NCBI GenBank assembly: GCA_964460605.1 | Contig: CAYWPT010000001.1 | Span: 62,001-126,000 of the forward strand | From: CAYFJV01 sp964460605 | GTDB lineage: Archaea; Nanobdellota; Nanobdellia; Woesearchaeales; GW2011-AR9 | Direction: 5' to 3' | Length of the DNA stretch: 64,000 bases | Shown here: positions 50,799-60,159 of the stretch, piece after piece | Layout of the letters: each line of letters starts with the position of its first letter | Numbering within the stretch: position 1 is the first letter of the stretch | Notes under the pieces: model-generated | The model's database searches: none | What the model was told of the DNA's origin: nothing | The model's input: the letters and a program-made list of their open reading frames with translations, nothing else | Position numbers and translations under genes: made by a program

Positions 50799-53700
50799 TC
50801 ATAGTCTTTGAATGAATCCTTTCTTAGGTTCATAAATGTCTCCTGAACGACGTAGTTTTGTTAATACTTCATCAACATCATCCTCTTTTACATTCATTTC
50901 TTGTGCTTTAGCAACAATATTTTCAATAGGAACAATTTTTCCTTCTGCTTGACTCTCTAAGCTATGGATAATTTCTTTGATAATTGAAATTTTACTTCTC
51001 TGTGATGCTGTAATTTTACTACTAATTCTGTCAATATCAATTTTTCCAGTCTCACTATCTTTAGCGATTTGATTTAGACTATAATCAATCAAACTAATAG
51101 CTCTTTGTGCATCTCTTTTACTTACAGTCTTTGCTAAACGTAATTTTGCAGAAGCTTCTGAGAGACGCACTAAAGCTTCTAATTGCCTAGGTGAGATTGG
51201 GATACTTCTTATTCCTCCTTCATCTTCATTACCCATATTTCTCATGTTAACATAATAATCTTGGATTTCTGCGATTGCAGCGTCACTGAGTTTAGGATTA
51301 GCTCGAGCTCTAATATATATGAAATATTTTTTTAAAATATCTGAATCTACTTCTGCATTTTTCTTACCTGGGTTTTGGTGTAATTTTAAAATGAAACCTG
51401 CAAGAATTTTATCTTTTTCTTTATTAGGTAAATCTTTTACTGGGAAAATGAGATCAAACCTGTTAATCAAAGCTGGTGGCAGGTTAATCTGGTTCGCAAT
51501 TAAATCATAAGGATCAAATCTTCCAAATTTAGGGTTTGCTGCTGCAAGTAAAGTTGTCTCACAACGTAGGGTTGCTTGAATGTTAGCTTTGGAAATACTC
51601 ACAGTCTGCTGCTCCATCGCCTCGTGCAGAGCGGACCTATCTTCTTTACTCATTTTATCCATCTCATCAATTACCGCGAATCCTCTGTTTGCTAAAACTA
51701 AAGTACCTGCTTCTAAAGACCATCCGCCTAAGAATTCATCTTTTACAACTGATGCAGTAAGACCTGCAGCACTTGCTCCCTTACCACTTGTAAACCTTGC
51801 TTTTGGTGCAACTTTAGTCATTCTTTTGAGTAATTGTGAATTATGTACCATAACTCCATTTGCCACGAAATTATGCACAGAATCAATTTCAAGATCATAA
51901 ACATAATTTTCCTTACTTTCAACTTCTTCAACTGATGCAATTGTGTCATAAAATATATCTGAATTTGCTTGTTCTTCAAGAAGAGTTATGAGAACATCTT
52001 TTATTCCAAGTGATTTATATTTTTTAACAATCCATTTTAATTTATTAAAAGAAGGATTTCTATCTCCACGTTCATAATGTTGATAACTTGACCTTGGGAT
52101 CATAAAATCAGACTGCCTAAGTCCATGTTTTTGCCTGAGAACTTTTAAAACGGTCGCTAAATTTGGGACCACATTAATATTTGTGTTTATTTTTTTATTA
52201 GATTGAAAAATTATCTTGCACTTTTTTTTCTTTTCTTTAGAATTAAAGTCAATTTCTTTTATGAATGTAAGAACATCTTTTCCAGATATTCTTAATCTGT
52301 AATATTTTCTTCTCTTTTTCTCTTTTGTGTTTGTAGCATATTTCATGCTTGAACTTAATTGTGAGATAATTCCAAAACGAAGTAATAGGAGTCTCAATTG
52401 TTCAATAAGATCTTTGCTTTTTGAGCTCAATTCAATCTCTCTTTTACTTTTGTTAATATGGGCTTCACAATCAAAAAGAGCAGATAAGAATTCCTTAAGA
52501 ATGTGATTTGGTGACTTGCACACAATTTTTGGAACATGCATATCTCCAGATTTTGAGCTTATTTTTTTGCTCATTTTTTCAAGGACTCTTACTATCTCTA
52601 TGGAACTAAAATAATATTCAAAACACTCTTTGTGTTCTTTCGGAGAATTTTTTTTCCTTTTACTCACTGAAAGCCCAAATAGTGAATTCACTAAATATTC
52701 AAAGTCTGCTAGTAGGCTTAAGTCTGTATTTGTAAAACTTACAAGCCCAGTTGTTTCCCTCATTCTTACATAACCATCACCAACAAGATAAGCTAAGAAC
52801 CTGGAAAATTCTTCGTTAAAAAGTGCTTGCTTTTTGTATTTAACTTTGTTGTTAGCTTTTGATGGAATTACTTTGTAATTAATTCTCTGGATCTCTGTAT
52901 TTACATTAATTTTAGATGGAAGTGCAAGATAGTCTCCTTTTTCAAACTCATCCGCCCTTTTTGCAAAAAGTAAAGCGTTTTCACTTGTAAATAAAGGATG
53001 TTCTTTCGTTAAAATAAGTTTATTCCCTGTTGAAGTTATAATCTTAAGTAGCTTTTCTGGGCTTTTTCTTTTCCAAAGTCTTGTTGTTTGTCCACTGAAG
53101 TTTATTCCCTGTTTATTGATTGAGCTTACTTTTGAATGTGTTATATTTTTAGATTCATTTTCTTGGAACTCTTTAATAGAAATTATTTCTCCATCCTCTA
53201 AAATAATTTTTGTATCTCCTGAAACACATTTTCCTGCTCCGGGATCTCCGATGAGTAACATATGCATGTCTCCTCTTGTAACTACTCCATCTGGTCTTTC
53301 CTTTTTACAACCGCCTGCAAGTTGTAAAATGAGTGCTTCTTTGATTCTATCATGTCCATAAATTGAAGGTGCAATACTCTTAGAAAGATAATCTAAAACT
53401 TCTGGGTTTTTTGCAATTTCTTTGATTTGTTCAACATCTTCAGGATCCATTTTAATATCGTTGGGATCATCTTCCATTGGTTCAACATAATTCGCTTCTA
53501 GAATTAAATCATATTTAGTTGATTTCCCACCACTTCTCATAGTGATAGGCACTTCGCTAACCCAACCATATAATTTTACACGTGAGCCTGGAGAAGAACG
53601 TCTCTCAGGAATTGGTGAGACTAAATCACCTTTGAGAAATACGTTAATTCTTTTTGGTTGCGCACCATCTAAATTGTCTGGTGATTCTTCAAGTACTAAT

Positions 53701-54215
53701 CCTTGTCCATCAACTAACTCTTTATCAATTTCTTTGAACTTTCCTTTCCTTCCGCAAGAACATCTACTTGGTTCTTTGAACTTTTGATCTAATTGTAACA
53801 CTTTGAGAATGTTACCACAAGAAGGACACTCAAAAGTAGCTCTGCTTACGTGTGGTCGTACATCACTTTTCTGTCTTACGATACCATCGCACCAGATAAA
53901 TTTTCCAAGATGTTTACTTCTGATTTCTGAAATGTTTACTTTGAGCGATTCTGGAAGATTTTTAAGACGGATTTCGAATTTGTCAACCTTTTTTGGCAGA
54001 TCAAATTCTTTTACAGCAATCTCTGCTGCTTTGAGCAATTCTTCTGGTTTTTCAATAATCTCTTCAGTGAGTTCGGTATTGAATCCAAGAAGTGAAGAAA
54101 AATCTAATACTAATGATTCTTGACCTTTTCTTACGGATTCTAATAAAGGAGCATGATAATGCTGTTCAATAAAATCTCTAAAATTCTGTATTTGTTGATC
54201 TACTTCCATTTCCAC
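50799..54215 (-). CDS. mcm: Replicative helicase MCM, interrupted by an intein
   Basis: The exteins (residues 1-329 and 793-1138, 675 aa joined) form a normal MCM. They have an N-terminal domain with zinc finger (FECPSCGNIL; RCSCGRKGKF), an OB fold, Walker A GDPGAGK-S split exactly between Lys and Ser, Walker B FAVIDEMDKM and an arginine-finger region NRFDLIFPVKD. A C-terminal winged helix starts at about 1060. The 463-aa intein must splice out to rebuild the P-loop. Neighbours RPA and TBP lie on the same strand. Confidence 0.97.
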   Translation of the reverse strand: MEMEVDQQIQNFRDFIEQHYHAPLLESVRKGQESLVLDFSSLLGFNTELTEEIIEKPEELLKAAEIAVKEFDLPKKVDKFEIRLKNLPESLKVNISEIRSKHLGKFIWCDGIVRQKSDVRPHVSRATFECPSCGNILKVLQLDQKFKEPSRCSCGRKGKFKEIDKELVDGQGLVLEESPDNLDGAQPKRINVFLKGDLVSPIPERRSSPGSRVKLYGWVSEVPITMRSGGKSTKYDLILEANYVEPMEDDPNDIKMDPEDVEQIKEIAKNPEVLDYLSKSIAPSIYGHDRIKEALILQLAGGCKKERPDGVVTRGDMHMLLIGDPGAGKCVSGDTKIILEDGEIISIKEFQENESKNITHSKVSSINKQGINFSGQTTRLWKRKSPEKLLKIITSTGNKLILTKEHPLFTSENALLFAKRADEFEKGDYLALPSKINVNTEIQRINYKVIPSKANNKVKYKKQALFNEEFSRFLAYLVGDGYVRMRETTGLVSFTNTDLSLLADFEYLVNSLFGLSVSKRKKNSPKEHKECFEYYFSSIEIVRVLEKMSKKISSKSGDMHVPKIVCKSPNHILKEFLSALFDCEAHINKSKREIELSSKSKDLIEQLRLLLLRFGIISQLSSSMKYATNTKEKKRRKYYRLRISGKDVLTFIKEIDFNSKEKKKKCKIIFQSNKKINTNINVVPNLATVLKVLRQKHGLRQSDFMIPRSSYQHYERGDRNPSFNKLKWIVKKYKSLGIKDVLITLLEEQANSDIFYDTIASVEEVESKENYVYDLEIDSVHNFVANGVMVHNSQLLKRMTKVAPKARFTSGKGASAAGLTASVVKDEFLGGWSLEAGTLVLANRGFAVIDEMDKMSKEDRSALHEAMEQQTVSISKANIQATLRCETTLLAAANPKFGRFDPYDLIANQINLPPALINRFDLIFPVKDLPNKEKDKILAGFILKLHQNPGKKNAEVDSDILKKYFIYIRARANPKLSDAAIAEIQDYYVNMRNMGNEDEGGIRSIPISPRQLEALVRLSEASAKLRLAKTVSKRDAQRAISLIDYSLNQIAKDSETGKIDIDRISSKITASQRSKISIIKEIIHSLESQAEGKIVPIENIVAKAQEMNVKEDDVDEVLTKLRRSGDIYEPKKGFIQRL
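51840..53228 (-). mobile_element. MCM intein with LAGLIDADG homing endonuclease
   Basis: The 463-residue intein starts with Cys330 (block A CVSGDTKIILEDGEI) and has block B NKLILTKEHPLFT. Two LAGLIDADG-type motifs follow (LAYLVGDGYVRM; LSALFDCEAHINK), then an HTH_3-like segment (LRQKHGLRQSDFMIPRSSYQ). Block F is YDLEIDSVHNFVANGV, and the C-terminal MVHN is followed by Ser +1. All splicing residues are present. The endonuclease Asp/Glu positions look intact (D in GDGY, D/E in FDCEA), so homing may still work. Confidence 0.95.
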
Positions 54216-54336
54216 CCCAAAAGGAAATAATCTCTCTTTTGTAAAATATTAAGAACAAGAAGACTTAAAAAACTTTGGCTGGACCCAGTATATGCTTTCT
54301 GTTAAGAACAATAGAGAATATAGAAAATAAATAAAA

Positions 54337-54897
54337 TTACTTATTTAACAACTTTTTCAAGTTCTCGATAAGTTTGTCGGTTGCTTCGTGTACTTTACTT
54401 TCGTTTCTACATCCAGTACATACGATTTTACCGTTACTAAATAACAAGAATGTTGCTCTTGTGCCTTTCAATTTGTGTACTAAACCTGGGAATTGTTCAG
54501 GTTCATACTCTGTGTTAGGCAATTTTAATCCTAAAAAGTTAAGATTGAGAGCCATACCAATACTTCCTGAAGCCACAATGTTTTGTACATTGATTTCGGG
54601 CTTGATAGTCACTTCAATATCTAGTTTTTTCAAACTTTTAATGATACTTTGGATACTTCTATCAACATCTGCTAGGTTTCTTGCTCCAGTACATACAATT
54701 TTACCGCTAGAGAATATTAAAGCTGAAGTTTTAGGATCCTTAATTCTAAGAACTAGTCCAGGAAATTGTTCAGGGTTGTACTCTGTGTTTGGTAGAGTAG
54801 CAGCCATTTTCTCTAATGGAATATCTTTTTCTAATGAACTAGATACTACAATATTTACAATTGTGATTTCTTTTTTTCCGCTTGCTTTTTTAGCCAT
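54337..54897 (-). CDS. tbp: TATA-box binding protein (TBP)
   Basis: Two direct repeats of the saddle domain are easy to see: EYNPEQFPGLVLRIKDPKTS with GKIVCTGARN, and EYEPEQFPGLVHKLKGTRAT with GKIVCTGCRN. The 186-aa length is standard. It recruits TFB and RNA polymerase to the TATA boxes that precede many genes here. GAGGAATT lies before the ATG. Confidence 0.98.
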   Translation of the reverse strand: MAKKASGKKEITIVNIVVSSSLEKDIPLEKMAATLPNTEYNPEQFPGLVLRIKDPKTSALIFSSGKIVCTGARNLADVDRSIQSIIKSLKKLDIEVTIKPEINVQNIVASGSIGMALNLNFLGLKLPNTEYEPEQFPGLVHKLKGTRATFLLFSNGKIVCTGCRNESKVHEATDKLIENLKKLLNK

Positions 54898-54911
54898 TTT
54901 AATTCCTCGCT

Positions 54912-54977
54912 AAGTGATCAAGATTCACTTTAAGCTTAATTTACTGGAGACTATTTAAATATTCCTTTTATAAATAG
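54912..54977 (-). promoter_or_regulatory. TBP promoter with downstream dyad
   Basis: Two TATA-like boxes (CTATTTAAATA at about 54951-54961; ATTTATAAA at about 54967-54976) lie upstream of tbp. Just downstream of them is the dyad AAGTGA-7 bp-TCACTT (54912-54930). A protein bound there would sit at or after the start site. Confidence 0.45.
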
Positions 54978-55099
54978 CCTATTTTGGCAGTATCGTTTCT
55001 TTAGGATTTTCACTTTAAATCTAAGACCCCTTGATTTCCTGTAGAGATTGAGCCTATTTTTAGTAAAGATTTAAATAGAAAATAAAGTAAAATCTGCTT

Positions 55100-55948
55100 A
55101 TGAAATGGAGTCATTTAATCTTAAGGTACGGAGAAATCTTTCTTAAAGGTAAAAATAGGCGATCTTTTGAAGCTCAACTCGTAAGAAACATCAAAGCTAT
55201 AACTGAGCAGAAGGATATCATGAATTTAAGGAGCAGATACATCTTGCCTTACTTTGAAAATTATGCTTCATTGAAGAAAGTCTTTGGTTTGGTATCTTAT
55301 TCTTTAGCTCAAAGGTCTGAAAAGGACGAAAATGCTATTGCTAAACTGGCAGTTGAGCTTTTGAAGGATAAAAAAGGCACTTTTAGAGTGTCTACACAAC
55401 GTTCTGATAAGAGTTTTCACATAAAATCTCCAGATATGAACAGGTTGGTGGGTGAATATATTGAATCTAAGACTGATTTAACATTTTTATTAAAAGAATT
55501 TGATCACCATCTACATATTGAGATTAATACAGATGGAGCTTACCTTTATTTAGAAGCTGAACAATGCTTTGGTGGACTTCCTGTAGGTACTGGTGGTGAA
55601 GCTGTAGTGATTTTAGATGATTCAGATGCATCAGTTTTAGCTGCACTTTTAGTAATGAAACGCGGAGTTGTACCAAGAGTCTATTATTCCGGAAATCTTC
55701 CGAAAAAAAGTATTGATTTGTTGGCAATATTCTCAGCTAAAGAGATTCAAAGTGAAGAATTTAGCTCTCAAAGTGATTTGCTTGAAAAAATGCAAGCCAA
55801 ACATTTGAAGGTACTCGTATCTGGTCAAGATTTTGCTGGATTGAAAGAATTTGAGATTGAGCAAGATATTGTTGTACTCAGGCCACTTATTGGTTTTTCT
55901 AAAAAAGAAATTGAGCAACTACATCACAGCTTTAGCAAAGTTTCCTAA
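55100..55948 (+). CDS. ThiI-like THUMP-domain protein lacking the PP-loop motif
   Basis: The first 165 residues follow ThiI: an N-terminal ferredoxin-like domain (LILRYGEIFLKGKNRRSFE) and a THUMP domain (RVSTQRSDKSFHIKSPDMNR; EAEQCFGGLPVGTGGEAV). Where ThiI has LLSGGIDSPVA, this protein has VILDDSDASVLAALLVMKRG, so the SGGxDS ATP-binding loop is lost though the surrounding helix is kept. It ends at 282 aa, short of the roughly 380 expected. It probably binds tRNA without making 4-thiouridine itself. It overlaps the opposing U32 gene by 30 bp. Confidence 0.85.
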   Translation: MKWSHLILRYGEIFLKGKNRRSFEAQLVRNIKAITEQKDIMNLRSRYILPYFENYASLKKVFGLVSYSLAQRSEKDENAIAKLAVELLKDKKGTFRVSTQRSDKSFHIKSPDMNRLVGEYIESKTDLTFLLKEFDHHLHIEINTDGAYLYLEAEQCFGGLPVGTGGEAVVILDDSDASVLAALLVMKRGVVPRVYYSGNLPKKSIDLLAIFSAKEIQSEEFSSQSDLLEKMQAKHLKVLVSGQDFAGLKEFEIEQDIVVLRPLIGFSKKEIEQLHHSFSKVS

Positions 55949-58210
55949 GGTTGTGCCACGTTTGAGCAAAGTCAAATCACCAAGCGCGGTGTTGTTTAAT
56001 ATTGCTCTATACACTTTGATTTCCTGAACTGCTTGTTCTTTTTTGTTCCAATAATCTTTGTGTAAGAATTCTAAATAATAATTTTGCATACCTTTAGCTT
56101 TTAATCGTAGTGCTTTATCTAAAAATGCAATTCTTCTTGAATAATACATTTCAGTATTTTGTGCAGGTGTTACTTCTAAAGGAAAAGTCATACGTTTTTC
56201 ATCAGTCAGTTTTTCTTCTTTACGTTCACCTTTGAAATTCATAACTATGGGTCTTCCATGCACAAAAACCATGAAATCTTTGTTTGAGAACTCTGCTAAT
56301 TCTTGAGCGTTTAGTTCAATGGAGATGATTGGCTTAATATTATTTTCTTCCATATATTCCATCCCTAAACCATTGAAAACATTGAGTGTGTAAAAGCCAT
56401 GTTTTTCTAAATCAAAATCCAATTCCTTATCAACAGAGAGTAAACCTTGGTTTCCAAACATCACCCCATCTGGTTTTTCTTTAGCTAAAGTTAATTTAAT
56501 TTTTTGAATATCGGTATCGCCAAGAGCCATATGGGTAAAAGCAAAGAATTTGATATTAGGATTCAACTTTTTAGCTAATTGCATTGCTTTTCCAAAATCT
56601 GTTTCGAATAAATCGTAATATAATACGTCTGCGAATGGAGCTAATTTTTCAACTAAAGATATTTCGTCTACTCGCACGCAGAGTTCTTTCTCAGATTTTT
56701 TCTTTTCTTGAATTTCAATATTTTTTTTCTCAATAATTCCTGGAGATTCTCTTTCTACTTTTGGCAAAAAGCAGTTTTCTAACTCTTCTCTGATTTTTGA
56801 GATCATTGAGGATGGCATAAATAAGTCTGATTCTAAATCTCCTTTAACTTCAACAATAAAATACTTGTTTTTGTTTAATTTCTCTGATAATCCTTCAACT
56901 GATAATGAACTATTCTTTGCTTTTTGAAAAGGAACTTCACTCACAAAGCTTTTCTCAACATTTCTAAACTCACAAGCTAATTCTAAATGCTTATCAACAC
57001 CTGAAGAGATAATTTCCATAAGAAGTGGATATTTCTTAGTTTTACCAACAAAAGATTTTCCCCCACTTTTTGAGGTTAAATATACTAAACGACCATTTCT
57101 AAAAGACGTATCATTAATTTTTACTAATTCTCCTTTCTTAGCAGAACTTACTTTTTCCTTGAAAGTTCTCATGTCTGTAACAAATGCTCCATACATTTTA
57201 TTATCATAAGAATCCCAAAGTCCAACACCATCATTTTCTACTAAGTCATGTTCTAGTTTTACGTAACCACCACGTACTTCTCCTAAAAAAATTCCTCTGT
57301 GTGTTGGCAGAGTTGTACTGAGTACATGTTCATATCTGTTATTCATAAAAAAACCAGTAGTAAAATCACGATTAAAACCCATTCTAATTTGGTTTAGATC
57401 TTCTTGAGTAAATGGTCTCCAATTTCCAGAATAATATCTATCAATGGCTGCTCTGTAATATTTCGTAACAATTCCCACATATTCTGGAGACTTCATTCTT
57501 CCTTCAATTTTAATGGTATTAATTCCTGCTTCAACCATTTTAGGAATTTCATTGAGTAGAGCCAAATCTTTTGGACTGAGCAAATAGCCCTCTTCATTGT
57601 ATTCTTTTCTACAACTTGAAGCGCAAAGCCCTCTGTTCCCTGATCTATTTCCAATAAGTGAGGAGATTAAACATTGCCCTGAATAAGATATACATAAATG
57701 TCCGTGCGCAAAAACTTCAATTTGAATGTCTGCGCGTTCACTTACATAACGAACCTCATTAAAATCCATCTCACGTGAGAGTACAGATAAATCTGCAAAT
57801 TCTTGCCATTCTTGTAATCCTGCAAGATTCATGATACTCGCCTGTGTAGAAATGTGTACTTTCAAATCAGGATACTGTTTTTTCACAAAAGGTAATAAGT
57901 ATAAATCTTGAATAATTACTGCATCAGCACCACTTTGATAAACAGCATCTAAAGCTTTAAACCAGACATCAACTTCTCTATTCTTAACTAAGGTGTTTAA
58001 AGTTACATTTACTTCAACACCATGAAAATGTGCAAGTTGTACTGCTTCTTTAAGGGTATCATAAGTGAAATTTCCTTTATTTTTTCTTCTTGCGTTAAAA
58101 TTTTTAGTTCCAAGGTAGACTACATCCGCACCATTATTGATAGCTGCCTCTAGCGCTTCCCAAGATCCTACCGGTGAGAGTACTTTCATTTTTTTCTGTG
58201 TATTTTTCAT
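55919..58210 (-). CDS. U32 family protein (TrhP/RlhA-like)
   Basis: The U32 signature is intact (EVFAHGHLCISYSGQCLIS), followed by NRSGNRGLCASSCRKEY. The N-terminal TIM-barrel-like region (LSPVGSWEALEAAINNGADV; VYLGTKNFNARR) is complete, and a long C-terminal part (about 380-763) includes extra domains. Recent work assigns U32 proteins to tRNA or rRNA hydroxylation (uridine 34, cytidine 2501) rather than proteolysis. Here it is the last gene of a tRNA-sulfuration-type operon, supporting an RNA-modification role. Confidence 0.92.
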   Translation of the reverse strand: MKNTQKKMKVLSPVGSWEALEAAINNGADVVYLGTKNFNARRKNKGNFTYDTLKEAVQLAHFHGVEVNVTLNTLVKNREVDVWFKALDAVYQSGADAVIIQDLYLLPFVKKQYPDLKVHISTQASIMNLAGLQEWQEFADLSVLSREMDFNEVRYVSERADIQIEVFAHGHLCISYSGQCLISSLIGNRSGNRGLCASSCRKEYNEEGYLLSPKDLALLNEIPKMVEAGINTIKIEGRMKSPEYVGIVTKYYRAAIDRYYSGNWRPFTQEDLNQIRMGFNRDFTTGFFMNNRYEHVLSTTLPTHRGIFLGEVRGGYVKLEHDLVENDGVGLWDSYDNKMYGAFVTDMRTFKEKVSSAKKGELVKINDTSFRNGRLVYLTSKSGGKSFVGKTKKYPLLMEIISSGVDKHLELACEFRNVEKSFVSEVPFQKAKNSSLSVEGLSEKLNKNKYFIVEVKGDLESDLFMPSSMISKIREELENCFLPKVERESPGIIEKKNIEIQEKKKSEKELCVRVDEISLVEKLAPFADVLYYDLFETDFGKAMQLAKKLNPNIKFFAFTHMALGDTDIQKIKLTLAKEKPDGVMFGNQGLLSVDKELDFDLEKHGFYTLNVFNGLGMEYMEENNIKPIISIELNAQELAEFSNKDFMVFVHGRPIVMNFKGERKEEKLTDEKRMTFPLEVTPAQNTEMYYSRRIAFLDKALRLKAKGMQNYYLEFLHKDYWNKKEQAVQEIKVYRAILNNTALGDLTLLKRGTTLGNFAKAVM

Positions 58211-59194
58211 TTAGTTACCTATATATTTTGAATACAGTGATTCTGCTTCTGCTCTGTCTTTCGCTTTGATTAATGCTCTGCCATCTTTAAAGATAAGCAT
58301 AGAAAAACTATCTCCTTTTACACTTAAAACAACATTATCGTAAGAGCTTTGAAAACCTTCTTCTTCTAATTGAGATTCTAATTTTGTTAAATCCAATTCT
58401 TTTTTTCCTAAAATTTGAAAATTCCCTGAAGAACAAAATTGTTGTGTATCTTCTTGAACTTTTTCTAGGTGTGTGTAAGTTCCTGCGCAAGTTTTGCAAG
58501 TTTCTTTTTGAGTAATTGTTAATTTTCTTTGTGTATTGTTTGTAAAATCAAATGAAATTAATTCTTTTTCAATTTCTTTTCCTAAAAGTATTTGCAAAGC
58601 TAGATTAGCTTGATATGATCCAATTATATGTGTAGTAATGTTTAGTACGCCAGCTTCTGAGCAAGTCTCGCCTTGCGCATTTTCAGGTAAAAAACATCCT
58701 AAACAAGGTCCACCATTTACTACAAAAACTGCACCTTCATTCCTAATAGCCCCTGCGTAAATGAAGGGAATATTTTTTTTCTTTGCAAAATCATTTAAGA
58801 GGAATTTTGTGTTAAGATTGTCAGTACAATCAATGATAAGATCATAATTATCTAAGGTAGAAATTTCTTTTCCACTTAAATGCATATTCTTCACTTCAAT
58901 TTCTACATGAGGGTTCACTTGTGTTAATTTTTCTTTTGCGCATTGCGCTTTCAATTTTCCAATATCGTTTTGATTAAACAAAGATTGTCTTTGTAAGTTA
59001 GACACTTCAATCGTATCTCTATCAACAAACAATAATTTTCCAATACCCGCACGTACTAATAAATCTGCTACAACAGTTCCTAAAGCGCCAAGTCCAACAA
59101 TTGCTACTTTACTATTTCTTAACTTTATTTGCCCATCTTCAGCAATAAGCTTAATCTGTCTGGAGTACAATTCTTGCTCTTGATTATTCAACAT
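58211..59194 (-). CDS. E1-like adenylyltransferase (MoeB/ThiF/UbaA family)
   Basis: It activates the C-terminal Gly of a ubiquitin-like sulfur carrier by adenylation. Motifs: nucleotide loop VAIVGLGALGTVVADLL, the Arg finger region RQSLFNQNDIG, LIIDCTDNLNTKFLLND, and zinc-binding pairs GPCLGC and CKTCAG. A small extra C-terminal domain (about 255-327) is not the usual rhodanese. It overlaps the TtuA-like gene by 11 bp and abuts the U32 gene. Confidence 0.94.
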   Translation of the reverse strand: MLNNQEQELYSRQIKLIAEDGQIKLRNSKVAIVGLGALGTVVADLLVRAGIGKLLFVDRDTIEVSNLQRQSLFNQNDIGKLKAQCAKEKLTQVNPHVEIEVKNMHLSGKEISTLDNYDLIIDCTDNLNTKFLLNDFAKKKNIPFIYAGAIRNEGAVFVVNGGPCLGCFLPENAQGETCSEAGVLNITTHIIGSYQANLALQILLGKEIEKELISFDFTNNTQRKLTITQKETCKTCAGTYTHLEKVQEDTQQFCSSGNFQILGKKELDLTKLESQLEEEGFQSSYDNVVLSVKGDSFSMLIFKDGRALIKAKDRAEAESLYSKYIGN

Positions 59195-60158
59195 TTTTTG
59201 CCTCCAGTCTAGCTTTCATAGTATTTTGTAATTTACAAGCGTTACAGATTTTTCCATTACTCGGTTCTGCACAGAGTTCACATTTTTTTACTGTTGTTTT
59301 TTTATCAGATAATCTTGTCAATTCTTTTTCTTTTAATGTAGGAAGTAAATCTAAGAATGAATTAATGATACCACTTTTGGTTCCAGGATACTTAGCTTCA
59401 AATTCGTTGAGAAGATCTCTTACTTCTCCTCTGTAGCTTTGTACCACATTTGGACATTCTGTGTACTCTACTTTGAAACCTTTGAGGAAGGTGTAGAGCC
59501 TTGTTTCTTTTTCAGAACATAAGTATAATGGTTTTACTCTACGCACAAATGCTGCGTGATCTTCAACACCAGAGATAGGACCCAATTTAGCAGCCAATTT
59601 TGTATTTGCTTTGAACATATTCATAAGCACTGCTTGTGATTCATCATCTAAGTTGTGACCAGTAACTAATTTTGTAGCGCCTAGTGCTCTTGCATGTTTG
59701 TTTAAGAGGTATCTTCTCCATACACCACAGACATTACAAGGTTTTTTCCCAGTTTCTTTGTTAATGATAGGGAAAGCTTGATCTAAAGTTTTACCAAAAC
59801 TCTCTTCAAATGAAGCGATGGTGAGTGGAATTTTGTAAGTATCACAGAATTCTTGTAAGTCTGCTAAAGTTTTTTCTCTGTAATCAGCAATACCTTCATC
59901 AATGATGAGAGCGTTTAAGTTGTAGATAGGAAAATTGTTTTTTTCAAAATATTTTTTTGTTAAATATAATACTGTTAAGGAATCTTTTCCACCAGAAGCT
60001 GCTACACAAACTTTGTCATCTCTTGAGAATAATTGGAATTTGTTCATAGTTTTGAAGACTTTATCTTCAAAATAGCTTATGAAGTGCCCTTTACATAAAG
60101 TTCCGTGCTGGAGTGTGATTACCCCGTTTTCTTTACAATTATTTTTTCCACAGTCCAT
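59184..60158 (-). CDS. TtuA/Ncs6-type tRNA 2-thiolation enzyme
   Basis: This enzyme adenylates a tRNA uridine and inserts sulfur from a carrier protein. The PP-loop is VAASGGKDSLTVLY. The Fe-S cluster Cys triad is KPCNVCGVWRR plus YTECPNV, as in TtuA. An N-terminal Cys-rich stretch (CGKNNC…LC) and a C-terminal zinc motif (CELCAEPSNGKICNAC) are present. Partners are the ubiquitin-like carrier one base upstream and the E1-like enzyme downstream. The target base could be U34 (Ncs6) or U54 (TtuA). Confidence 0.93.
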   Translation of the reverse strand: MDCGKNNCKENGVITLQHGTLCKGHFISYFEDKVFKTMNKFQLFSRDDKVCVAASGGKDSLTVLYLTKKYFEKNNFPIYNLNALIIDEGIADYREKTLADLQEFCDTYKIPLTIASFEESFGKTLDQAFPIINKETGKKPCNVCGVWRRYLLNKHARALGATKLVTGHNLDDESQAVLMNMFKANTKLAAKLGPISGVEDHAAFVRRVKPLYLCSEKETRLYTFLKGFKVEYTECPNVVQSYRGEVRDLLNEFEAKYPGTKSGIINSFLDLLPTLKEKELTRLSDKKTTVKKCELCAEPSNGKICNACKLQNTMKARLEAKNVE

Positions 60159-60159
60159 C

